64,000 nucleotides of DNA from Branchiostoma floridae (GCF_000003815.2 NC_049980.1:21713249-21777248), one strand, 5' to 3'. Numbered from the stretch's first letter, positions 12,001-27,000 are shown. Notes: a model not told the origin generated them from the sequence alone. Numbers and translations are program-made.

Positions 12001-15000
12001 GTGCTGCATGAGCCTCTGTCAAGAATTGGACAGAGGATCCCTTGCTAATGACAAGATGTGCAACATTTGTTAACCGGCCATTCAGTTCCATTGTCACAGT
12101 TTGGTCTCCATGCTGAATACCCATGCCATTGACATGGACAGTAGCTGGCAAAATAACCTCAGATCCTTCATCAATAATGTAGTTGACTTTTGCTTTGGTG
12201 ATTATCGTGGTCGAGTCAACAAACTCAATGACAAACTGGTGACCGGAATGGGAGTGAAGTAGACCTGTTCCATCTCCTTGCACTTTGAAGATTGTCAGGG
12301 TAGCAGGTGCTTGTGCAACAGTTATGTCAAGAGATGCATGGTGGGTCAGGTGAACCTGTTCAAATACATAATCAGTAATGTTTTCCTCTGCCAAGCTTAC
12401 ATACTGTGTGAAAGGTCGATCCTGATTGTTGATGTGAAGTTGTCTGTATGGGTAGCCATTACGAGTCTCCTGCAGGAAGACGGTACCAGGTCCACCTCCT
12501 CTGGGTTGAGTGGAACTGTCCCTTCCATCACCACCAAGAGCAAGGTATGCCCCTTGATAGACGTTCTTCTCTGTTGTGTACACAGCAATCCTTCCTCCTG
12601 CTCCCCCTCCTCCGTTTCCACTGGCATCACCTCCATTTGCACTGACCACACCAAACCCTTCCACCAGCTTGCTCTCTATCCAAATACTCCCCCCACTTCC
12701 TGCTCCACCATTACTCTCATCAGGTGAAGCTCCGTTCACAGTTATCAGTCCATCATTGATGACATCTGTTGCATCTATGTAGATCTTTCCTCCTCCTTTC
12801 CCTCCACGTGAGCTCCCCCTGCTGCCTGGCATGTTTGGATGGTACAGGGATCCATATGGTTGTCCTCCACTCACTGCTGCACTGTTACCTTCCCCTCCAT
12901 AACTGCCATGCCCGGCACCAGAGTCACCAGAAGAGTCATCACTGCCAGATCCAATGTCAACATCAAGTTGTTCTGATGAAGAGCGGTCCCTTCCTGAACA
13001 TGTCATTGTACTGCCTACTTCAAGATGCATTGACGTAGCTCCAATGATGAACCAATCAGCTTCCAATTGGGCTCCAAACTTTATATCTATGTCCCCTACA
13101 TCGATTTTGGCACCTGCGTTGGACACATATCTGACTGTGCTACCTGCATATAGTTCAACAGTTGCAAAGGAAAGTTGCCCATTGGTAGCATTTACTTGAT
13201 CTATTGAATTGTAAATTGTTGCAGTTGGAAGTACATGGGCTACACGGTCTTGGCCTATGACAAAGTCTCGCACTGCTCTAAGGCTTCCTGCCCACTCAAG
13301 TGCAACATTGCCTTTACCAGAGATTTGGGTTCGAGATGAAGTGATGAGCTCTGCATGATGGTCAATTTTCAGATTTGCTTGGATTTTGGATGTGGTTTCG
13401 TTTTGTTCACCATCCTGGTCTACAAGGTAGGTCTGGTTGGCATGAACATGGAGGAGGGCAGTTCCGTCACCAACCAGCTGGTGGACATTAAGGATCCGTG
13501 ATTGGCTGTCAGTTGGCATGTGGAATTTGACCATGTTGTTCACATGAAGTTCCTGTAGTTTGGTCTGCTCTCCTTCATCAAGTGTGAAGTAGATGTCTTC
13601 TTGCATGTTTTCATTGTCAATCACAAGTACATCTGTGACTTTGTTGCCAACAGTATGCTGAAGGAAGATAGAGCCTGGTCCTCCCGCTCCTCCAGGGCCA
13701 GATCCTCCTGCAGCATGGTACTTCCCGTGGTAGATGTTCTGCCCAGCTGTATGGACAGCAATCCTCCCTCCACTCCCACCACCAGCAGCTCCAGATCCTC
13801 CATTGCCACCATTTGCATGCAGGGAGCCAAAACCTTTGAAAACATCTTCTGCAGTGATCCATATGCTCCCTCCACTGCCTCCACCACCATGTGCACCACT
13901 AACTGATTGTCCATTTGCTGTGAGCTGCCCATCCATCTCAAGCTCCAGGGAGTAGATTCTGATGAAGGAACCTCCTTTTCCACCAGCACTGCCGCCACCA
14001 TTTGTGCCAGATAAAGTTGGGGAGTAGATAGACCCATAAGGCTGGGATGCTCTGGACAGGTCCTCACCATTCCCAACACCTCCTGCACTAGCATGAGACC
14101 CTCCAGCGTTTGGAGATGCTGCAGAGTTAGCACGAGTTGATCTTCCATCCACTGAAATCACACTTCCTCTTGCCATCAACATTTTGCCAGCTGTTATGTT
14201 GACAGAAGCATATTGAAGCATCACACCAAGTTTTACCTCCATTAACCCCACTGTAAGGTTAAGTTTATCAGCGGTCATCAAGTTTCCATCTGGTTTTACT
14301 ATGACAGTGGTTAGAATATAAACCCCTTGTGGGTCATTCACAAATCTGGATTCAGATATCTGAGAGGTAAAGCTAGTGTTTGTCAGTGACAGTAGTCCAC
14401 CCTGTTCAATAACAACTTCCTGCACTACGATTCTTCCTTGAACTGTGATAGTTGTATCGACAAAGAGAGTTGTTGGGAAGACGACTGTGGCTTGAGGTCC
14501 AATTATTAGGTTGACATTGCTTGTCCAATGGCTTGTCTCACCCTCCACTACCTTTGGATAGAATACTTGCTGTCCAACAATGTTGACTGTTGCCAGTTTG
14601 TCAGCTGTTAATGTCTTCAGATAAACCTTTGAGGTGGAGTCATTGAAGACAATGTTGCAGTCTCCTGTCAAGGGATAGAAGAATGAAAAAATAAACTTGA
14701 TCAGCATGAACGTCATCTGTATTGGTGTTTGTAACAGTAAAAATAGCCAAAATCTGTGCAATGTATGACCACTGTAAGGCATACGTTCATCACTGTATTC
14801 AACTGTTCATACATTCAAATATCATCCACTTTCTCAGATAGCATCTTGCCAGACAGCTTTTTACCATTAGACGTCTTGTCATTCGAATTCAATGCATTTG
14901 TCTTGCCCATTTAAGAATGAATGATACAAGATATGCAAGATAATTTATGATACATGATAAGATACATGATATGCATGATACACTGCATTTTCTTTGATAA

Positions 15001-18000
15001 TGTTTGACATTATGGCAGTGCAATGAAAAAAATTTTTTTACAAAGTTAGTTAAGCCCAAGACAGCATTTCTTCATTCCTACCTTTGATGATGATCTCATC
15101 GTATCTGTAATGGTCTCCTTCCTCAGCGATGACAGTGTAAGACTTGGTCTTTCCACTCTCGCTGACATCGCTCTGAACCATCAGCCTTGTGGTAGAAAAT
15201 CCTGACAAGTTGTCCTCTATAAACACTGTCCCTGGTGCACCACCTGCAGAATAGTCTCTGCTGCTACCACCATAGGCTGTCACTTCTCCAGGAAAACCAT
15301 ACCTGAGAGAATAAAGATGCAAAAATCCAGTGTTAATCATACTTACAATATCAACAGCCAGGTTGCTCACAGTGTGATAAGTGCAGTAACGGGGGCCGCC
15401 CTAAGACGGTCCCCGTCGTAAGACGGTACGGATTTTTTGCTGATCTTATTATCCATAAGTACACCGTGTTTGTTGCCACTGACTATGCTGATTACAAAGG
15501 TAAATAAACCAAGTCCATGCACACAGCTTTAATTTGCATTCCAAGTATACTTTAACATATTTACTTCATGTTTTTTTAAGAGCAGAATTCTAACAGTAAT
15601 GTTGACAGTGCTGAATCACTGCGGTCACCGGCCTCTGCGTATTGGCGGCTCGTGTCGCTAACTATACGAACTCATCCAAGCAGTCACACAACTGCCATGA
15701 TACACATAAATAAAGCTCCATAAGACACTATGAATATGGGTCTTCAAATGTTTGTTGAGTAGAAAAGCAACCAAAAGGAAGCGACATAAACATTGCCACC
15801 ATTGTACTCCCAAGGGAGTGTGGCCGTGAAGGTGGCAGACTAGAGAACGCTCCAAAGATTTATTTGACTGTAACAAATGATTCGTGCTGTGTATGGAAAT
15901 AAGACTTGACAGAGAGATATAGATGATATTTTCACATAATCAGACAGAGTTTTGTTGATGTTGGCGGTGTCGTTTTTTTGTAATGTTTTTTTTAGTCGGG
16001 CATTCACAATCAGTGCATTCAGCCCATTGCCCGTAAAACATCAGCTGGATTGTTCTAGGTTCAGTCTTCCTCATGTGAGACAAGAAGTACATACAGTCAC
16101 GATTTTATTGTCAAAAGAAAGCTAAAATATCATACTATTAATTTTTTTCTGTGTACTTAAATTTACCACTTACTTTTGAAGAGAGCAAAATGTAAAAAAA
16201 GCGTACCGAGTTAGGCACACTGTCCAGCGTAGCACAAAATTGGAAGGTTACATACACGAAATTGTCTCACAGTGTTTGCCACTTGTAACACGCAGCGCGA
16301 AAGGTTCATGAACCACATGAATGCATTTCTTATTCAAGTATGTTGTTCAAATCTATGAGTAAAAAATTCAGTCATCAAAAATTGACCACTCTCAGGCAAC
16401 TAGCGATGGAGCGACATGAGTTTGAGCGCAAGAAAAAGCGTACCGTGTTGGGGCACCTCCCGTTACATACAGTTTGTATATCAACTCACACAGAATCAAT
16501 CTACTGTCCGAAGTAGAAATAGGCAGATGTTAAAGGTAAACATGGTTAAGTGCCAGATAAAAAGTTAATTTGTTGCTATTCCTGCTTTAGCTTCTGATGC
16601 TTTTGATATGCCAGGCACAATCATTTCTGTGTTAAGTTTGTCTGGGTGAATCAAATGGATGTGGGTATGTAATGTCAACATCACACGCATTTGGTACCTA
16701 GTGTAGTAAACAAAAGTACATGGTATTGCCTGCTAGGTAATCTGTAGAAAATACCAACATTCTCAGCGAATTATCTTGCAAACCAAAAAAATTAAATCAT
16801 TCCCTACCATTGCCGAGTGTAAATGGCTATTCTTCCTCCACTGCCACCACCTCCAACTCCTTCCTGGCTGCTGCCTCCATCTGCCTTCAGGGTGCCATGT
16901 CCTACCATGTTATTTGCTGCAATGAACACACTACCACCACTCCCACCACCAGCATTGGACAGGCCATGATCTCCACTTGAATCAATGGTTCCTAGTATTC
17001 AAAAGTGACAGGGTTTTAAAATACATTTGCACATATTATTTTTCATCATTTGATATAATACTCCATTTCAATGAGAAGCCTTACAGGTAAATAAACATTT
17101 TGATCCCAAAAAAGACATGTTATTCAGGCAGATGAGATGTCCACCTCACTTGAGCAGCAAGGAACACTGAAAACAACCCTTTGCCAGAAATTGCATGACA
17201 ACTAAGATATGTATATGAATTCTATCTGTGCGTTTGAATGAGAAAAATTGCAAGAAATCATTTTTATGTCTGAAATTGTTCTTTGTGACTATATTGTCCT
17301 TGGTGCTGAAACAGATGTTGTTTGAGGTGTAACAACTGGAAAGCACAAGGAAAAGTGCCTTTCTTACATCAAGGGAGCCTGAAATTTCACACTCATTTGT
17401 TCTATCATGCCTTTGCTCTTTGATCACATATGTCTGGTATGAAAGTCTATCATTGTACATAAAGGTAGTGTTATAATATCTTGTTTTTCATTTCTCCCTC
17501 CAATATATTCAGTTGACATTTCAAACCCACCTTCTACAGTTAAGTCATTATTCAACTCCATGTAGAGATATCCACCCCCACGTCCGCCTGTGCCGCTGCC
17601 ACTGTTGCCTCCCCCAGATCCCATGAGTGAGGGAGACTGTACAGAGTCATACCAGGACCCCCCTTGAGGAGCTGATTCACCAGGTGAACCTCCAAAGCCA
17701 CCATGCCCAGCACCAACTCCTATGTTGTCAGTCTGTAATCAAATTCAAGAGCTTCAATCCCTCTGTACGTGTTAAAAACTATTACAACGAAATGCTGATG
17801 AAAAAAAAATTGAATTCGAAAACTGCCAAGCATACATATAAAAGGCCCATAGTTGATTTCTATAATCTTGGCCACTTAGCAAACATTGTCATAAAATGTG
17901 CTTTGAAACTCCTCTGACAATAAATCATAATGTACAATCATTCAACTCTTAGTTTCGCCACAAGTATATGTTAGCAACTTGTTCATTCTCTAGCATCTCT

Positions 18001-21000
18001 TTTTCTACAGCCATTAGTACATGATACATATACATGTATTACCTGTGTTCCTGCACCTGGCCCTTCCTCTGCACCATGGCCACCTCCTGATAGATCCAAC
18101 ACGGCTCCTGCATGAACTTTGACCTCATTACCACGCAAGTGCAGTGATGTTGCCATAACAACACCTCCGTAGTTCACCTCTAGGAGACCAATGTCAATCA
18201 TCTTGCCTTCACTGTCAGCATCACTTTCAAATGTGAGCCTTGCATGGTCCTTTACGTGAAGTGAGGCCAGCTTGTATGCACCAGGCTCAGTGATGAAGGT
18301 GTACCGTCCATCACTGTACATGGCTGTACGTACCACAGGTGACAAAATCACCTCTTGGTGTGGTGCGATTACCATGTCAAAGATGTTGGTCAGCGTACCT
18401 AAAACAACAAATAGGTGATATCATGAGGATATTTTTGGACACAAATTAGTATCTTTTCAATGCTTCTCAAAATTCTATGGCTCCAAACCCTTTAGTGGTC
18501 AAACATACTTACTACATTATGTAAATCAAACAAGACTTGGATGGTTGATAAATTGCATATTATTGTGGTAAAGTTCAGTAAGGATAAACTTAAATTTGAT
18601 AGTATTCTTACCCGCAAATGAGTTCCTTGGTCCCAAGAAGGTCACAGTTGGAGGAAGTTGCAGCTCTCCTCCCTCACTTACTGCAAAGCTGCATTCAGGT
18701 GAAGATTCTGATAGATCCGTGTCCACAGTAAGAACCATTGTGTCATGAATGTGGATGGTGCTTGTAACATCACTGTACAGTCTGTTTGCTGTCACAGTCA
18801 CGTTGGATCCTTCTACATGTAGGATGACATTGTCCAACACATGCAGCTCATTGAAGTGGTGATCTTGGACTTCTGTCTCATTGAGAACAGTTCCACGTAA
18901 CATGCTTGCTGTCATGCATGAGTTGTCTAGGATGAGTGTGGTATATTCACCAGAGCCTTGCATTTCCTTGATGAAAACTGTGCCTGAGGACCCTGCCAGG
19001 CTTTCTGTCTGTGCAGAACCTCCACAAGTTTTGTAACTGCCAGTAAAAAGGGAGTGTGATGTGAGGTATATTGACACTCTGCCTCCTCCACCACTGCCAC
19101 TGGCTGGATCCCCTGCGTTTCCACCTTTCACATCTACTTCACCTGAGCCAGTCAGTGTGTCCAGAACAAGGTGCACAGTACCACCGCTACCACCACCACC
19201 AGATCCAGATCCAGCCACACCTTTAGAACTGATCTGACCATCCAGCTGCAGGGAGTTGGATTCAATGGTGATGATGCCTCCTCCTGCACCGCCCACACTT
19301 TCACCTGGACCATTACCTCCGCCACTTCCAAACTCTGTTCCCTCATAAAGTGTTCCATATGAGCTGACAGGGTTGTCTATGTTGTCTGCAGTGGAGCCTC
19401 CCCACCCACCATGGCTGCCCCCTGATCCAGATGTCAAGCCTGATACTCCAGCACCAAGACCCTCTCCTCCTTCAAATCCAAGGCCATTGCTGGCTATACT
19501 CCCACCCAAGCCAACTGTGACTGACGGGGACTTAACAACAAGCCAACGGCCGGTGATAGTACCACCATACCGAACATTCAATGCCGTGAGAGTGGTGAGC
19601 TGTATAGACTCCTGGAAGAAGGTGGTCAGATCAAACCGCCCCCTTTGCATTACTTCAACAGAGCTAAAGGTGAATGAGCCTATATCATCCTCCACGTTTT
19701 CTCCAAAAGCTGTCCTTGCAGTGGAGTCAAATAGCACTGAAGCCCCCTCTCCAACAGTTATTTCCTGAAGTCCCTGAAGAGTTCCTCTGAGAGTCAAAGA
19801 TTGCTGACCAGTTGTTGACTTGCTGAATAGAACTCTTTGTGGAAGTATTAGCTTTCCTCCATCTTGGACAACAAGAGAAGCTGTGGTCATGAATTGATTG
19901 GTACCACTGTTTTGTCCAATGGCAAGGGTTTGGTTGGTTAGGACAGTGACTGTACCAGAGAAGTCACCCAAGAGGTTATGGATGGTAACATCTGTGTCTC
20001 CACCAGTGGTTAGAAATTCCACTTTGCCCATTTTCTTTACATGGAGGTTGTCAATGGCTGCTGTTGCACTTGACAGTGATGAGATAAAGGTGCTTTCCTC
20101 TGAGGGTTGATTGTCATTGTCCACTACCACTGTGTCATGCTGACGTCCACCACTGACACTTCTGAAGAAGATGGTTCCAGCAGCTCCATTGCTCTTGCCA
20201 GCCCCACCAAATGATGACACTTTTCCAGTGAACTTGTCAATTTTTCCTGCGTGGATAGCAACTCTGCCACCGCTGCCACCACCTGAGTATCCCACATTGC
20301 CTGCTCCACCATCTGAAGTTATAAGTCCATGCCCTTGGAAAATTGCTGTAGTGATCCATATGCTACCCCCACTTCCTCCACCAAAGTAGTAGCCATCTTT
20401 AAAAGCTGTATCCATCCCATTGGCACTGATCAAACCTTCCAGTTTCAAAAAATCAGTCGCCACCAGTTTCAAGACACCACCACCATGAACATCTGCTCCA
20501 GTTCCACTGCCAAAGCTTGACGGAGATGAGACAGACCCATATACTTGACTGCTGACTGCAGCATTTCCTCCTGTGCCTCCATGGTTTGCTCCTGATTGAC
20601 AAATGCTGGCATTGATAAAGCAGGAATAACCAGGCCCTATTTCATAACCTGTGCCCACTACCTCTATGGAAGATCCAGTTTCCATCTCAACACTGCCAGC
20701 TTCAATATAAACAGCTGTTTCAGATGCAGATGACTTAAGCCTGCTGCCAGCATGCAGATGTAACTGTGTTGACTGTACTGTAACATTGGACTCAGAGTGA
20801 CGTAAATCCAACGTGGCATCTACACCAAGTGACAGCCTGTTGACATGAAGTACACCTGGTCCCAAAGCTTGACCTTGAGGACTGACCTTGGCTCTGTTGT
20901 CAAACATGGCAGATGATGACTGCAAGAGGTGCAGCTCTGACGTCACTAGATGGCTGTTTGGGTGAAGAATCAACTCATTGGCATGAATGATGGTACTACT

Positions 21001-24000
21001 TATTGTGAGCACACCTGCAATGTCCAGCAGTGGCTGTTGCTCTCCTGTGAATGCTACAGACTTGGTTATCTCTACATTTCCTCCTGCCTCAACTCTAAAT
21101 GCACATTGAGTTCCCAGCTCTGCATTGGCAAAGTCAGCAATGTTGGTGGTTGATGCACTGGAAACCACAATTTTCCCCGTACCATCTCCAGTCAGCTTTG
21201 AAATATGAAGGTTGCTTGTAATTCCTAAGGTCCCATGTCTTATCACTTGTACCTCATCAACTGTTGCCAACTCTGAAGTTGTTGGGGTTGGAAGACTGTT
21301 GGTGTCAGCACCGCCGTCAATGATAAGAGTGTCATTTCTGGCATCTCTTATAAATACTGTACCTGAAATATTCAAAGCAAAATGGATGTACATTTGTATC
21401 AATGTCTTATTACTTGTGTATGCATTTATTACATTTCTTATGTCATTGTTATGCCAATAACCTATTGTAGAAAGTTTGAACTATGAAATGTACTAATGGC
21501 CTATTTTAAACAAAATGTAGATTGGCTGAAACATTTCACAACATCTCACAGCTCTAGAGTCTGCTTACCTGATCCACCAGGAATATTTCCATCCCCACCA
21601 GCAGTGCTGAATGTCCCCTTGTACTTTGATTCACTGACATGCACAGCTATACGACCTCCTCCTCCTCCTCCTGATCCTAGGGATGTCCATCCTTGTCCAC
21701 CATTGGCTGATATGCTGCCATACCCACTGAACTGGGCTGCTGTGATGAAGATGCTGCCCCCACTGCCTCCTCCTCCACTACTCATGGTGTGATCACCTCC
21801 ATCAGCTTCAACTATCCCATTGTTGATGAAGTTCCCATTGACAGTGATTTTTATCTGTCCACCACCTTGCCCTCCACTGTCTCCTTTTCCAGCTGTTCCA
21901 TAGTCCTCAGGAGAAATGATGCTGCCATGGACGGCATCATTAGAGCCTCCACCCTGACCTCCATGTGTTCCGCCATGGGTTACGGCTGATCCCGTAGTGG
22001 CATTTATGATTGCTTCTGCAATCATGGAGCCTCCTGGATTGATGATGAGATCTCCATTAACTATGAGGTGGGAGGTGCTCAGTCCTGTGGGATCACCAGA
22101 CACAGTCATCACCGCTCCACCACTGATGGTGAGGGACTGGTATGTTACTGTTCCCTGTGGTAAGGTGCACGACTGCCCTGTCATCAAGTTGAAGTTGGTG
22201 CCATGTGGACACATGACATCAGGAAGGTCTCCTACATCCTCCTCTCTATGATGTGTCCCCACGTTTAGTGGAGAGAATGCATTGCTGATGAAGTGGGAGC
22301 CATGCATTTCATGCAGACTGGTAAGCTGTAGCTCCATTGGTACATTGGTGGGGTTCTGGCACTTTGTGGATCTTGTCACACGTCCACCTTCATACACCTT
22401 CAAAGCTTCCAAGCTAACAGTGCCGGGACTTGCACCACCTGTGTACCCAGGATATGACAGGAGGAAACTCCCCCCTGACCTGACTGTCACCTCACTTATG
22501 CCTTGTATTCTTCCACAGAGGTCAAGGGTCACCCCCTGCCATAGCAGGATTTTAGGACGTGTGTAAAGCACTCCACCTTGGCTGATTTCAATACTTGCAG
22601 GCAGGTCAAGTTCATCGATGTGGCTTGACTCCATGATGTGTACCTCTTGTTTATCTCCTATCCTTAGTGTGGAACTCTTGTCACCTTGCAAGCTGTTTAT
22701 GATGACAGTAAGTGGAATAGGAGAGTCTGTTTGAGATGGAAACATCAGCTCTGCACCTCCGAGTAGCTCCAGCTCCTGTAGAGTTGCCAGGCTTCGTGCC
22801 GCGACACCTGGGTCCAAGATGGCTGCTGTGCTTGTGAGGTGTTCAGCATTGACAATGACCTGAACAGTAGACATTAGTTTGACAGCTTGAATAAATTCAT
22901 TTCCAAGCAGAGTCAATGATATCCCAAAACAGAACGTCTGACTTTAGACAACAAAATATACAAAATGTGACAATTAAGGTTGCAGCATTTTTGTCAGACT
23001 TACATTATGCTGTCCCTGTCATATTTTCTACTCTAGCTGTGATTACTTCGTACATTTACATGTGTTTAGATTTAGGCAGGACTTAAATTGCACACCTTGT
23101 CATAGTTGCTGCTACTTGTGGTGTCCTTGATGTAAACAATCCCAGGTCCTCCATTGTTGTGACCAAGGCCTCCACGGCTGACCAGAGAGGCTCTTGCAAG
23201 CTTACTCTCTCCAAGGTTCACATGTAGGGAAATATATCCCCCTCCCCCACCACCTCCACTGGAAAAGCCATGGCCACCACTGACATTGAATGTGCCTGTA
23301 ACAGTTGAAAACACAAATTTAAAGTACAATGGAGTTAATGAAGCTATGAAAGCCCAGAGACAAAGCCAGATTATGTTCTATTTCCTAAGGCCAACCAAGA
23401 ACTGTGAGAAAAAGATGCCATTTACATGTAGTTATATTCATTTACATTTTGGAATGACCTTAAGTTGTATTCTCTGAATTGGCCTGGAGATGCTTTCCAT
23501 GTATACTGTATTTTGGTCATAACACAGAGGATTAAGTCTTACATATTATGATATATGATGACTTACCAGTGGCTATTAATACAGGGGATTCCACCCAGAT
23601 GCTGCCGCCTGATCCGCCACCACAATTAGAACTTTGCGCATACTTTCCTCTGCAAAGAGCAATGGAAAACAAGAATTTAAAATGATATTTCAATTAGAAA
23701 TAACAGACATTATTCAAGTTTAACTCACATAACTATTATGATTAGTAGTTTTACAGCTACATTTTTTATGATTGTATGATGTTGATGGACACACTGAAAT
23801 GGAATAATCAGGATTTCATTAAGAAATAGTTACATCATCCAAACTATTAAAGCATGAGTGATACCTAGCACTGATGAGCCCATAGTTCTCAACCCTTGCA
23901 CTTGCAATGATGTGCAAAGCCCCTCCTCCTGAGGCACCACCAGACTGTTGTCCACCACCCCCAGACCCCATCACATTCGGAGACTTGAAGGAGTCATAGT

Positions 24001-27000
24001 GCTGTCCACCATGTGCATTTGAGTACGATCCCTGCCCTCCTAGTCCAGCATGGCCTGCACCGCCACCAATGTTGTTGTAAGAAGTACCGTGTCCTAGAAA
24101 AGGAAAATAAATAGTACACATCTGTGTTGCAAATGTAATCAAAATGAATATTCATACTGCTTAAACATTAACGTTACTGTGCATTCAGACTCTTTTTAAA
24201 ATACTACAGATGGTGTGCCATGTCTAGGTGCTGTAGCAATACTGAATCAGGCAATCCCAGATGTCCCTGAGTTCTTACAGTTCACAATCATATAATAGAA
24301 CTTTGAAAGTGCACTGTAACAGGTGGAGGTCAGTATCAGGAAATAAATGTGTATACTTACCAGGTCCAGACCCTGGCATATATCCAGTGTAGTCTAGATC
24401 CAAGTGTCCTGCCTCTGCAACAGTGACCTGCTCTGCATTGACCTGTAACATTTTTGCCACCAGCCTTCCTCTTGACTTTACAGTCAGAGTCTTTGCTTTT
24501 AACTCATAAAGGTTTCCTGTTCCTGTCATGTGCACAACAGCGTTTGCACCAATGGTGAGGCTCGTAGTGAAGTCCAGGATGGGGTGGTCCTGATCTGAGG
24601 TAGTGGTCTCAGCCCCTTCCCCAAACGTGAGAATGCTGTCAGCAACAGTAAGCTCTTTGATACCGGATAGTGTACCATCTACGATGTTGCGACCCTTGTG
24701 TAACATGATACTGCTGGGCATTGAAAGTTCCCCATTTTCGTGAACCTTGAAGTTGACTGGCAGGTAGTAATCAGTGCGCTGGATGGTAATCTTCTGGCCT
24801 GGGCCTACGTTAAGCATGGGTAAGCTGCTCACATCACCTGTTCTATCTCCANNNNNNNNNNNNNNNNNNNNNNNNNNNNNNNNNNNNNNNNNNNNNNNNN
24901 NNNNNNNNNNNNNNNNNNNNNNNNNNNNNNNNNNNNNNNNNNNNNNNNNNNGCCACTTCCCAACAGTATGGTCCCCGCTGCTCCGGCTTCAATGTTGGAC
25001 TGACCACCGTACGCCATGATGTTTCCTTGGAAGGTGCTGCTTGTGTAGTGAACAGCCACACGACCTCCGCTTCCACCACCAGCATCACTTCCACTTCCTG
25101 CAGAGACAATATCACCAATTACTTATCAGTAACCACCTTGTAATAACATTGTATGTTCTTGGTATGAAGTGATTGTTAAAATTCTTTCAAAGTGTTAAAA
25201 GTGTCCCTGACCACAACATATGAATCAAAAGCTTTTGGTGCCCATGTTGAACTTTTTTCCCATGCTTACCTTGTCCCCCTGAACATTCTATGTTGCCTGT
25301 TCCTTCAAAGGTGCCTGTCCTGATGAGAACACTTCCAGCACTTGCACCACCGCTGCCTCCAGTACCATCTGCACCATTCCCCCGGATTGTGCCTGTTGGT
25401 AAGACCAAAGATGTTAGAGCAGCAGCTGAAGGGATTTGCTTATCACCTGAAACATTAGAAGGCAGTGAAACATCCTTAAGACATGCTCAAGTCAAAAGTT
25501 TGCATTCAACTCACAACATTTTTAAAAGGGCAAATTTTGTTTCCTGTAACACTGAGACCAATAAATATCCAATTTTGCCACAACAGATTAAATGTTTATC
25601 CTTAAACCAGTAGTAATAACTGCCCCAATACACCACACTTACCATCCAGACGAAGCACATTGGATGCAGTTAGTGAAACAGATCCACCACCTGCAGCATG
25701 CACGACACCATTCAGAGTTGCAGGGCTGCCAAATGTGTCTGGTTCACTGAGGTCTCCGTAAAAGCGGCCTGCTCCTGGCTGGGACCTGCTGCGCCCACCA
25801 TTACCACCATGCCCTGCACCAGCTCCATTGGTGCCTCTTCCTGCCATATGTCCAGCAATGGGTGCCTGGAAAAGGTTGACAAATATTGACCTAATATCCA
25901 GGAAAACTTTTAGCTTAGTTTGTAGTCTGCATTTGTGTGTTCCACAATAATGTTTCGTCAAAGACCTTGTAGGTCATTTCCAACAAATCTGCACAGTCAG
26001 ACAAGGGGATCATCTCTTGACTTGTATATTCTTGCAACTTGTTGTTAAAGAAATGCAAAAAGAATACATTACCATCTTAATTTATTTTCTGATTCAGTTA
26101 AAGAAGCAAGTCAAGCACAAATCTCTTATTACCTGGCCACTGAGGTCTATTGTAGCTGCTTGTTCCACAATAATGCTTGAAGCCGTCACAGACAATTTGT
26201 CAGCAGTCACCAAACCTCCACTGTGCACATGTAGTGTTTGGCCGTTAAGAAACAGTCCTGTCTCATCGCTCTCCACTGACAGCTCACCACCACCCTCAAT
26301 GGTCAATGTCCGGAACCTAATGTAGCGTGTGCTGTCCCATGAAGCATTCGTTGGGGGTCTGTAAATGGAGGATAATCTTAAAATGCTCTAACATAATGTT
26401 TAATCACAATATTGACATAACTATACATATAACAGTACTGTCGTTAAAGCTCTTCCTGAACATAGCTTTTAGGATTGTGTTACATTTTTCCTGCATAGAA
26501 TATCAAGCTGGATATACTATCTAAAGATGTTGGCAGATTGAGCTCACAATATACTAGTATACTACCTGAGAATGAGTTTCCCTCCATGCCCAATGGTAAA
26601 GTCCTGTGCTCCCAGGAGGTCACCTGCCAAGGTCAGTGTGACGTCTCTGACCTCTAGATGTTCAGACATCTCCAGCTGTCCGCCAGGGTACACCAGCACA
26701 CTCCATGTCAGGTCTGGGCTCTCTGCTGGCTGACTCACATGGAGAATCTAGTATGTAGTCACAGGGAAATGAGTTATTTTTGCCAACACATACACTGCAT
26801 CTAAGGAACACACAATGGTCACAGGGTGGGAGTAGACATAACAGCTAAATGGGTCATGACCATCAGCTCTGAGTCTTTGAATGTCACTGAAGTATTGTCT
26901 GGTTTATTGAAATGACAGTTTGCCCATATTCCATTAACATGTGTTTTTGTAACGTCCATTAGGAGTCAGTCATTATTTTGATTTGCCTGTTTTCTAAGGC

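Noticed and set aside
12278-12782. Pro/Ser-rich plus-strand frames (also near 644-927, 13734-13955, 19373-19768 and 37653-37955)
   Set aside because: They are antisense shadows of Gly-rich coding sequence: GGN codons read as proline, serine or threonine codons on the other strand. They lack their own start context, repeats or splice pattern.
24829-25118. Frames reading straight through the N-gap
   Set aside because: They depend on an arbitrary 100-base placeholder; the true frames on either side differ.
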